A DNA stretch of 30,507 bases from the NCBI GenBank assembly GCA_020635175.1, contig JACKAH010000019.1, positions 1 through 30,507 of the forward strand, in the 5' to 3' direction. Shown piece after piece: positions 21,549 through 28,502 of the stretch (its first letter is position 1; every line of letters begins with the position of its first letter). This DNA is from Deltaproteobacteria bacterium. Lineage in GTDB: Bacteria > Bdellovibrionota_C > UBA2361 > J135. The notes below the pieces were generated by a model that saw only the letters and a program-made list of their open reading frames with translations, had not been told where the DNA came from and did no database searches. Position numbers and translations under genes: made by a program.

Positions 21549-23453
21549 AGCTATAGCAACTTCATTTAAACTTTCTTTTGATCCGATAACAGTTACCTCA
21601 TCCCCTATACGTAACCTCGTATAGCCATGAGACAGAACTAAATTTCCTTTGCGTCGAACCGAAAGAACTAAGCAATCAGAGGGAAGATGCAGATCTCTTA
21701 AGGCTAAACCATGTAGATTCTCATTACGTACGCCAAACTCGATAACATCTTTATTTGCCTCCTGCCCTAGCAGCAGAGCTGCCGCACTTGGTGAACGTAC
21801 GAAATGATCAAGTAAGTTCACAATTGCAGTAGCGGGATCGACAATTAGCGCCCCAAGTTCATAGAATCGATGCGCATCGCCTCTGTCCTGAAGTAAAGTT
21901 ACCATTTTCTTGGTGCCAAAATTTTCATAAGCCGCCTCACAGATCTTAAAATTTGTATCGTTATCAAGCATCACGATTATTGTATCTGCCGTATCAAGCC
22001 CCAGATCCTTAAGTGTCTCCTTCGAAATATCTGAAATAACTTTTATCTCAACCCCATTTCCTGGCCCTGAATCTACTGGATTTAATGCGAGGTTAGCTAC
22101 AGTGACCTTCCAGCCGTTGGCACTAAGTTGCTTAGCTAAGGCTAGTGATTGATTCTCAACTCCAAAAATAACTGCTTTCTCCCCAGCACCATCAACTTTA
22201 GCGCCTCTAGTATGAGCTTCTTTAACTTTATGTAGTGCTAGTTTGAAAAAACCTGGTCCTATTAGAGTATCAGTTACGATTATACCAACAAACAAAGATG
22301 CAAACTCATTTCCCCATGCAGGAAAACTTACCCCAACATCCTTTGCCAAGCTTAAGCTCACACCCGCCTGCGTTATAAAGCATAACCCTAAGTACCTTGA
22401 ATGCATTGGACTGGCTCTAGTAATCTTGCTTCCGATAAAACAACCGCTATACATAGCAAAAAGCCTAACAAGGATTATAACTCCAATTACTTTCCAACTC
22501 TCTTTCAGTACACCGAGATCTAATTCTATCCCAACAGCTGTAAAGAATATTATAAAAATGACAGGAGCGGCACTTTCTACGAAATTCAAAAGAGGAGTTT
22601 TAAATCGGGTGAAGTTTGAAACATACATACCCGCGACCATGCAGATAAGCAGAGGCTCGCCGAAAAGCTTGAAATGCAAGATTGGAAGCTCTTTATTAGC
22701 AAACAAACCTGAGGCATGAAACACTAAGTATCCGACAATTAAAGTAAACATAGAATGAAAAACTTCTGATACTGGCAGTGCGAAAGCTGTCTTTACGATT
22801 AATCCAATTAAAATTCCAAGTATGACATCGATACAAATTTCTCCAATCACATGTGCCAAAAAAGCAGCTTCTATACTTGAACCATGAAAAACTGAATCAA
22901 CAAATGAGGTTCCGATCGCGAAAACTAAGATTACAATCGTATCCATAAAAACAGTTATACCCAGTGCCAGCTGCGTAAATTTACCTTTTGCCCTCAGCTC
23001 TTTAATCACAGCAATTGTTGAAGAAGGTGAAGTCGCAGCTAGGATGATTGAACCGAGTACCGCTACTCCAAAAATCTGCTCTGATGTAAAATCAGAAGTA
23101 AATGGAATATAATTTGATAAGAAGTAGAGTGCTGTGGTGCCTAAGACAATAACAACTCCAACAATGCAGCTTATAATTCTGAGAATTTTTTTAAGCGAAT
23201 TTCTTAACTCTGCAAAATGAATTTCAGCTCCAGCAGCTAGTGCGATAAATGGCAGAGCAAGTTCATCTATCAAGATTAGATGATGCGCAGATTCTCGCGT
23301 AAAAAAACCAAGTACGTACGGACCGCATGCTACTCCAGTTAGAATGAACCCGGATATTAGTGGTAGCCCTATTTTAAGCGAGCGCTGACCAATCTCCTTG
23401 GCTGAGAAGATAATCAGTAAAAAGCCTGCTATGGTCAGTAAGAGCTCATTCAT
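21540..23453 (-). CDS. CPA2-family cation:proton antiporter with TrkA-N and TrkA-C domains (KefB/YbaL type)
   Basis: A 637-residue protein. Residues 1-405 hold about 12 membrane segments of the Na+/K+:H+ exchanger fold, with D171 in FMDTIVILVFA at the expected ion-binding helix and the conserved LAATSPSSTIAVIKEL segment (138-153). Residues 425-545 are a TrkA-N/RCK Rossmann domain and 565-635 a TrkA-C domain (LALRDLHLPSDCLVLSVRRK). Such proteins exchange K+ or Na+ for H+ and are gated by nucleotides. The Rossmann loop reads GVENQS in place of GxGxxG, so nucleotide binding may be weakened or altered. Convergent with the aldolase gene; divergent from the exporter gene. No strong ribosome binding site. 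Confidence 0.92.
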   Translation of the reverse strand: MNELLLTIAGFLLIIFSAKEIGQRSLKIGLPLISGFILTGVACGPYVLGFFTRESAHHLILIDELALPFIALAAGAEIHFAELRNSLKKILRIISCIVGVVIVLGTTALYFLSNYIPFTSDFTSEQIFGVAVLGSIILAATSPSSTIAVIKELRAKGKFTQLALGITVFMDTIVILVFAIGTSFVDSVFHGSSIEAAFLAHVIGEICIDVILGILIGLIVKTAFALPVSEVFHSMFTLIVGYLVFHASGLFANKELPILHFKLFGEPLLICMVAGMYVSNFTRFKTPLLNFVESAAPVIFIIFFTAVGIELDLGVLKESWKVIGVIILVRLFAMYSGCFIGSKITRASPMHSRYLGLCFITQAGVSLSLAKDVGVSFPAWGNEFASLFVGIIVTDTLIGPGFFKLALHKVKEAHTRGAKVDGAGEKAVIFGVENQSLALAKQLSANGWKVTVANLALNPVDSGPGNGVEIKVISDISKETLKDLGLDTADTIIVMLDNDTNFKICEAAYENFGTKKMVTLLQDRGDAHRFYELGALIVDPATAIVNLLDHFVRSPSAAALLLGQEANKDVIEFGVRNENLHGLALRDLHLPSDCLVLSVRRKGNLVLSHGYTRLRIGDEVTVIGSKESLNEVAIALG

Positions 23454-23676
23454 TGATAAAACGCTTTTATAAAAACCTCTGCTTTGAGATCCCTTCTCTA
23501 AGCATCTGTTTCAAAACGAGAAATATTAAGGGTAGAGCCATTACGCTTTTACCCAATATTTGGGTGAGTGTTTGCAAGGAAAAGATTCAAAAATTCTAAT
23601 TACTTAACAGAATCCTGGGAGCTCGTTTTATATTTATAAACCTTTTCAGGGCCTACGCTTAGTTCTAACATGGGCA

Positions 23677-24606
23677 ATGCCAAAAATGCCTGTTTTAACT
23701 AAAGAACAATACGGAAACATCTACGCTCTGTTGGCGATCCTTTTTTGGAGTAGCACCTTTGCAGTCGGCCGAACAGTGACTGAGCAGCTTGGAACTATAA
23801 GATCTACCGCTTATATGTATCTGATTGGTGGGTTGTTTGGGATGATTCTCTTCTATACAAGAGCCGAGAAAAGAGCTGCCTTATTTAATCTTTCTTCGAG
23901 GTTTTATATTTATTGTGGATTTTTCTTTATTCTCTTTTCTTTCTCACTCTACTCATCAATTGGGTTTGCATTAAATAGAACACAAATGGTTGAGGTGGGT
24001 TTGATTAATTATTTATGGCCTAGTCTTACTATAATTTTTGCTATTCCTCTTCATAAACTTAAAGCTAGGTGGTGGATAGTTCTAGGTATGCTTCTAGCGA
24101 CATATGGTATCAGCTTAAGCGCAAACCGAGGAGCAAGTTTAAACTTTGCTGAATTAATTGTTCATGCGCAACAAAATCTATTTTCCTATGGACTTGCTTT
24201 CTTAGCTGCCATTTCATGGGCTCTATATTCAAACTTAACAAAGCTCTACGCTCCCAACGGTGGCGATCAAGCAATCCCTATCTTTGTTTTTTTAGCGGGA
24301 ATAACATTTCTTTGTTTTTCAGTCTTTGTCCCTGAAAGATCGATCTGGGATCTACATGTTCTGACTGAACTAGTTTTTCTTGCTTTAGTTCCAACTTGCT
24401 TCGCCTATATATTTTGGTCCAGGGCATTACAGCATGGAAATCTAGTGATTATTTCAGCACTTTCCTACGCTACCCCTCTACTTGCTTCTATATTTTCCTG
24501 TCTCTATCTCTCGATTGAATTTACCCAAGATATCTTTTTTGGTGCAATTGCAGTCATTCTAGGCTCAGTTATTTGCTCGAAGTCTGTTGTGAATCACAAA
24601 AAATAG
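23677..24606 (+). CDS. DMT-superfamily (EamA) exporter, YddG-like
   Basis: A 309-residue inner-membrane transporter with ten predicted segments in two EamA repeats (about 15-130 and 160-300). The phrase VEVGLINYLWPSLTIIFAIP (near 106-125) is characteristic of the YddG branch, which exports aromatic amino acids and some metabolites. The first segment YALLAILFWSSTFAVGRTV is the usual EamA start. ATG 23677 and ATG 23686 are both possible starts; neither has a good ribosome binding site. The substrate is not proven by sequence. The gene is divergent from the antiporter and lies 134 bases before the HU-family gene. Confidence 0.86.
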   Translation: MPKMPVLTKEQYGNIYALLAILFWSSTFAVGRTVTEQLGTIRSTAYMYLIGGLFGMILFYTRAEKRAALFNLSSRFYIYCGFFFILFSFSLYSSIGFALNRTQMVEVGLINYLWPSLTIIFAIPLHKLKARWWIVLGMLLATYGISLSANRGASLNFAELIVHAQQNLFSYGLAFLAAISWALYSNLTKLYAPNGGDQAIPIFVFLAGITFLCFSVFVPERSIWDLHVLTELVFLALVPTCFAYIFWSRALQHGNLVIISALSYATPLLASIFSCLYLSIEFTQDIFFGAIAVILGSVICSKSVVNHKK

Positions 24607-24649
24607 ACGAAAAAGTCGAAAAAACAGGCCTAAAATGGCAACAAATCTC

Positions 24650-24678
24650 TTGCTGGCGCTGTTTTTTATAGTTAAGAT
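24650..24678 (+). promoter_or_regulatory. Putative promoter of the HU-family gene
   Basis: TTGCTG (24650-24655), 17-base spacer, TAAGAT (24673-24678). Three and four matches to consensus with ideal spacing. A perfect 10-base palindrome CCCTCGAGGG (24681-24690) follows at the expected transcription start. Confidence 0.35.
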
Positions 24679-24740
24679 TTCCCTCGAGGGGCATGATGCT
24701 TCTTGATGTTTATTATTATTTTGATTCGGAGAGAATACAA

Positions 24741-25073
24741 ATGGCAAAAAAAGGTGCTGTTGCTAAGCCAATGACCAAGTCACAAGTTTGCGCTGAAATC
24801 GCTGATAACACTGGTCTATCTAAAAAAGATGTTAACATGGTATTTGAAGAATTAGGTGAACTTGTTAGCCGTCACATCAGAAAGCGTGCTGCTGGTCAAT
24901 TTACTCTTCCAGGATTGCTAAAGATCAAAGCTGTTAAAAAGCCTGCTCGTCCTGCAAGAAAAAATGTCCCAAATCCTTTTAAGCCAGGTGAATTCATGGA
25001 CATTCCAGCTAAACCAGCAAGCACTAGAGTTAAGTGCACTCCTTTGAAGAAACTCAAAGAAATGGTTGACTAG
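24741..25073 (+). CDS. HU/IHF-family DNA-binding protein (divergent subtype)
   Basis: A 110-residue basic nucleoid protein. MTKSQVCAEIADNTGLSKKD and VNMVFEELGELVSRHI (12-47) are the HU helical dimer core; QFTLPGLLKIKAVKK starts the beta-arm. The DNA-minor-groove tip, RNP in canonical HU, reads ARKNVPNPFKPGEFMDIPAK, a longer version seen in a divergent branch of HU-like proteins found in several non-enteric phyla and large viruses. ATG 24741 follows GGAGAG (24728-24733); an in-frame ATG at 24693 would add 16 non-HU residues. It is a single-gene unit between a putative promoter and a strong terminator, consistent with high expression. Confidence 0.9.
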   Translation: MAKKGAVAKPMTKSQVCAEIADNTGLSKKDVNMVFEELGELVSRHIRKRAAGQFTLPGLLKIKAVKKPARPARKNVPNPFKPGEFMDIPAKPASTRVKCTPLKKLKEMVD

Positions 25074-25084
25074 TTAGCTCATGC

Positions 25085-25111
25085 AATAGGAAGCCCCTTG
25101 GGCTTCCTATT
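25085..25111. terminator. Perfect 12-bp bidirectional terminator hairpin
   Basis: Bases 25085-25096 pair perfectly with 25100-25111 around CTT. The stem is flanked by AAT/ATT ends and sits in the 42-base gap between two convergent genes. Only a short T-stretch follows on each side, but symmetry and position fit a shared terminator. Confidence 0.75.
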
Positions 25112-25115
25112 CAAA

Positions 25116-25637
25116 CTACTCCTCAATCGATTCCTGTTCTGCCTCTTTTGCCTTTACCAAATCTTCATCTTTTAATCTTAACGCATTAAGCAGGTCTTGC
25201 TTTAGTTGGTCATCTGCAACTTTTTCTTCCTCCTCCCCGACCACTACCCCTTCTGCAGCTTTTCTCTGATTACTTTTGTATTCTAGAAATTCGTGGAAAT
25301 TTCTATTCTTCAAAAACTCTAGATCTTCTTGAGAAAGCTCAACGGCATCTTCATCAGGATCAACACTAATCTCGGGATCTGAGTTCTGACCAACCTCAGA
25401 ATCACTTCCTGTATCATCTAGCAGCGGCTCTTTTGGCTTTGATTCAGGCACCACCTGATCTAAGTCGCGCATCCCTTGTCTCTCTTCTTGTATTTCTGAT
25501 TTAGCCTCTTCAATCTGAACTTTGGGAGAAACGTTGTCCGGAGATTTCTTGGAAGCACTCTCCTGCCTTGAGGAAAGCAGAGAATATCCTGCTCCAAAAA
25601 GTACGAAAACTAAGATCAGATAGATAAACTTATTCAT
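25116..25637 (-). CDS. Acidic membrane-anchored protein of unknown function
   Basis: A 173-residue protein with one N-terminal membrane segment (MNKFIYLILVFVLFGAGYSL, 1-20) and no lipobox Cys. The rest is hydrophilic, very rich in Glu, Asp, Ser and Lys, and low in hydrophobics except in LSQEDLEFLKNRNFHEFLEY (101-120) and the LKQDLLNALRLKDEDL helix. It looks like an anchored, largely disordered or coiled-coil periplasmic protein. The GGAGGAA ribosome binding site is the best in the window on this strand, supporting a real gene. No family recognised. Confidence 0.75.
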   Translation of the reverse strand: MNKFIYLILVFVLFGAGYSLLSSRQESASKKSPDNVSPKVQIEEAKSEIQEERQGMRDLDQVVPESKPKEPLLDDTGSDSEVGQNSDPEISVDPDEDAVELSQEDLEFLKNRNFHEFLEYKSNQRKAAEGVVVGEEEEKVADDQLKQDLLNALRLKDEDLVKAKEAEQESIEE

Positions 25638-25875
25638 TTATTCCTCCGCTAAGCTACTGCATTCTCACTTTCTTTCCCAAACGGAGAAAGATGTAAAGAT
25701 GTCACATGGGAAGAGAATTATACCTGCCAAGGATTGATGGCTAACAAACGGAGCAAAAAACAATAGCAAATTCAGTGACTAAGAGAATTCAGCTTTCTTG
25801 CTCCATACCCTTTAAAATCCCATCGAATCTGACGAATAAATCAGAAGCACTAAGAATCTTACTGAGGGCGTAGGG

Positions 25876-26550
25876 ATGAAAAATATTATTCAAATTGCTG
25901 GTATTGTTGACGACGAAGATGCACAGATTTTAGCTGGAAATGGTGTCGATTACATAGGCGTACCATTATGTATGAACTGTCATGAAGATGAGATCGCTCA
26001 TGACAATGCATGCCAAGCTCTACAAAAACTTCCACACTCTTCCATGGGGGTTCTAATTACCTATCTTAACGATGCGGATCAAATCGCAGAGCTCTGCAAT
26101 AAACTTGGAACTGTGATTGTTCAACTTCATGGTGATATTGAAAAAGATGAACTAAAAAAATTAAGCTCGCTTGTTCCAAACGTTGGCATTATGAAAAGTT
26201 TAATCGTTAAGGGTGATGATGTTTGGGAGCTTGGAGATATAATTGATGATTTTAGTGCTTATGTAGATGCATTTATTACTGACACCTACGATCATGATAC
26301 TCAAGCATCAGGAGCGACCGGCAAAACTCATGACTGGGAAGTTAGCAAAAAGCTAGTTGAGATCTCTTCGAAACCTATATTTTTAGCTGGTGGGCTTACT
26401 CCAGAGAACGTGGCCGATGCAATCAGAATGGTTAAGCCAGCGGGAGTAAACTGTCACACTGGCGTCGAAGACGAAAAAGGCAAAAAAGATCCTAGCAAGG
26501 TCTCAGCTTTTATACAGCAAGCTAGAGCAGCCTTTGCTGAGATTAGCTAG
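25876..26550 (+). CDS. TrpF-fold protein lacking PRAI catalytic residues
   Basis: A 224-residue (beta-alpha)8 barrel aligning with phosphoribosylanthranilate isomerase across its length: IIQIAGIVDDEDAQ (4-17), MGVLITYLND, IVQLHGDIEKDEL, FITDTYDHDT then SGATGKTHDWEV (about 145-156), FLAGGLTPENVADAI and GVEDEKGKKDPSKVSAFIQQ. Phosphate-binding GG and Asp136 (general-acid position) are retained. But the general-base Cys of TrpF (K-I-C-G) is Ala8 here (Q-I-A-G), and the S-x-R substrate arginine segment reads CMNCHEDEI (32-40). It therefore is unlikely to isomerise phosphoribosylanthranilate. No trp genes are nearby. It may be a repurposed enzyme or binding protein. GAGGG five bases upstream sets the start. 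Confidence 0.85.
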   Translation: MKNIIQIAGIVDDEDAQILAGNGVDYIGVPLCMNCHEDEIAHDNACQALQKLPHSSMGVLITYLNDADQIAELCNKLGTVIVQLHGDIEKDELKKLSSLVPNVGIMKSLIVKGDDVWELGDIIDDFSAYVDAFITDTYDHDTQASGATGKTHDWEVSKKLVEISSKPIFLAGGLTPENVADAIRMVKPAGVNCHTGVEDEKGKKDPSKVSAFIQQARAAFAEIS

Positions 26551-26552
26551 AG

Positions 26553-27473
26553 CTACTCAATAGGGTTAAGCTTCTCTCTATCTCGTACTACTTTATCTTC
26601 ATGCTTAACTTGATTCCAGTAAGGCTCCCTAATGCTTGATTTTAGGGTTGATTCTTCTGAAAGAAAACTATTACCAGATTTAAAATCTATCTTCCATTTC
26701 AATATTCGATTCGGGAACTCTTTCTCAACCCAGATCGTATAATCTCGATCAGAGCCATATACATTATAAACAGTGGCCTCAACTTTACCGAGCACTGTAT
26801 CTAAAGCGACCGATTGTACCTGGCGCGAAACTCTAACTCTTTGCCATTCAGGTCGCTTACTCTGCAATCTGGAATACATCGATGATGTGAGCATGTAATA
26901 ATCATCGCCCATAAATGATGCGACTTGATTTCTAACTCTTACAAACAGGTCATCTTCTAAGAAAAAGTGGGGTTTATATTCGTATGTTCTGAAAGCATCA
27001 CCTTCTCCCTCAAGGTACGAGTGGATTGTCCAACGATAGCCCTTACTCGTTGCATTAAGCTGTTCGTAATAATTTCCGCTCCATTCTTGTGAAGAGTAGG
27101 AAACCTTAATTGGTGTTATAGCTCCAAAATCCTGATCCTTCTGATTCCAAATTGTTAGGGGGCTAAAAGTAGATAGCATCAATGAATGGTCATAGCTGCC
27201 AGTAACGAATTTTTTTATATGGTTTAACTTCAAAACCTTAACTACTTCTTCATCCGGAAGATCACGATTTACTCTTACTTGTGAAGATTTAGAAAAGTCT
27301 TCAGTTACAAAAATTAAAACGCTCTCACCGTTTCTAAGCTCGCCATAACTAGGAATTACAGTTTCGTAGCTATTAATTTCAGCTTTGCCATCGTCCCAAT
27401 GTGGCCAGAAATGAGGGCCTTGAGCTTGTGCCTGTGAAATAACAACGAATAACAAAAAAAAGATACATCGCAT
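26553..27473 (-). CDS. Exported protein of unknown function (conserved family sometimes mislabelled 'Maf')
   Basis: A 306-residue exported protein: MRCIFFLLFVVISQAQA is a clear signal peptide when the ATG at 27473 is used; a TTG at 27506 would add 11 residues before it. The mature part reads HWDDGKAEINSYETVIPSYG, ELRNGESVLIFVTEDFS, FVTGSYDHSLMLSTFSPL, SSQEWSGNYYEQLNATSKGY and HSYLEGEGD. From memory this pattern is shared with a family common in Bacteroidota whose members were sometimes auto-named septum formation inhibitor Maf. No Maf pyrophosphatase motif is present, so that name is wrong here. It probably folds as a periplasmic beta-rich protein or lies under the outer membrane. It ends three bases from the convergent TrpF-fold gene. 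Confidence 0.78.
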   Translation of the reverse strand: MRCIFFLLFVVISQAQAQGPHFWPHWDDGKAEINSYETVIPSYGELRNGESVLIFVTEDFSKSSQVRVNRDLPDEEVVKVLKLNHIKKFVTGSYDHSLMLSTFSPLTIWNQKDQDFGAITPIKVSYSSQEWSGNYYEQLNATSKGYRWTIHSYLEGEGDAFRTYEYKPHFFLEDDLFVRVRNQVASFMGDDYYMLTSSMYSRLQSKRPEWQRVRVSRQVQSVALDTVLGKVEATVYNVYGSDRDYTIWVEKEFPNRILKWKIDFKSGNSFLSEESTLKSSIREPYWNQVKHEDKVVRDREKLNPIE

Positions 27474-27704
27474 GATTGAACCCAAGTGCGTGAATATAAA
27501 TCTCAAACCGAACTAAATCAGACATATGCTGCAATTACGTCTATTTATACAGGCAGTCTGTAAACTTGAAAATTAACCGAAAAGCATAACAATTTAAAGA
27601 TACTAGATAAAAATCAACTCAATTTGTTATGTTAGCGCCTTAGAGAATGCTAGAATTAGAGTATAAGCTAGTGTAATATCTGATTAAAACTTTGTTTGAG
27701 AACG

Positions 27705-28409
27705 ATGGAAGCTAAAACCTACCAAGAAGATGAGCTTGCAGAGCTGATTGAAGAGTACGCCCCTGGTGCTGCTGTAGCTACATTTGTAGATAGTGATCCT
27801 GATCTCGCAGCCTCCAGCTTTACCACTGCTAGTCTTGTTGCAGTTGCTGAAGGTGAAGTGCTAGTTGAATACCAAGAACAGATTGGAAGCTCTATAGTTG
27901 TTGATGCAGAAGTGGATGCGCGTGTTGACGATGTTGTTGACCAAGCACTACGAGAAACAGCTCTTCCAAGCTCGTTTGATTGGCGTAGCTTCGAGAGACA
28001 ATTTCATGAATACACTGCACAAAATGATGCTGATTTAAGGCCTGAACCTGCTCCAACTAGTCAATTAAGAGAAGAAGTTGTTCGCGGTATACGTGAAGAA
28101 TTTGGTCCTGATTCGATAGATCCAACCTTTGAACTAGAGGCAGTTGAAAGAGCGCGTTTTCTAAAACCAGATCAGGTTGGTTTTAATCCGAGTTTCACTG
28201 AGCCGTCAGCCGATCCTTTATCGCCTTTCGTAAAGAAAGCTAGTGATAAGGCTCCTGTAGCAGAACAAATTGAACCAACTTCTGATGCAACAAGAGAACT
28301 ATCAGGTTCAGGACCAAGACTGCTCACACCTGCTACTGATCAAGTTGTTAGGGAAAAAGGTGAGAGCTTTGTAAGGCAGCTTGCAAAAGCAAGTGGTCTT
28401 GCAGCATAA
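27705..28409 (+). CDS. Acidic protein of unknown function
   Basis: A 234-residue soluble protein with no signal peptide or membrane segment. The first 90 residues are Glu/Asp/Val/Ala-rich (EVLVEYQEQIGSSIVVDAEV, 51-70). A possible helix LPSSFDWRSFERQFHEYTAQ follows at 87-106. The rest is Pro/Ser/Asp-rich and probably disordered, ending in FVRQLAKASGLAA. It is not recognised. I start it at ATG 27705 rather than TTG 27696; neither has a clear ribosome binding site. It lies 93 bases before the SNF2 gene on the same strand and could be co-transcribed. Confidence 0.65.
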   Translation: MEAKTYQEDELAELIEEYAPGAAVATFVDSDPDLAASSFTTASLVAVAEGEVLVEYQEQIGSSIVVDAEVDARVDDVVDQALRETALPSSFDWRSFERQFHEYTAQNDADLRPEPAPTSQLREEVVRGIREEFGPDSIDPTFELEAVERARFLKPDQVGFNPSFTEPSADPLSPFVKKASDKAPVAEQIEPTSDATRELSGSGPRLLTPATDQVVREKGESFVRQLAKASGLAA

Positions 28410-28502
28410 AACCTAAATCTTTTCACTAATGGAATTCTGATAATTTATCTATAGGAAAATTCTACATTTCCTTAACATCTTTAGCTGTGTTACGTATATC
28501 AA

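Noticed and set aside
22243..22719. 158-codon plus-strand frame
   Set aside because: It lies wholly opposite the antiporter gene, has no domain signature, and is the shadow of its hydrophobic codons.
23551..23565. Palindrome ACCCAA-TAT-TTGGGT upstream of the YddG-like gene
   Set aside because: Six-base arms in an AT-rich gap are too common to claim an operator without a repeat elsewhere.
26553..27473. Maf/septum formation inhibitor
   Set aside because: None of the Maf nucleotide pyrophosphatase motifs is present and the protein is exported.
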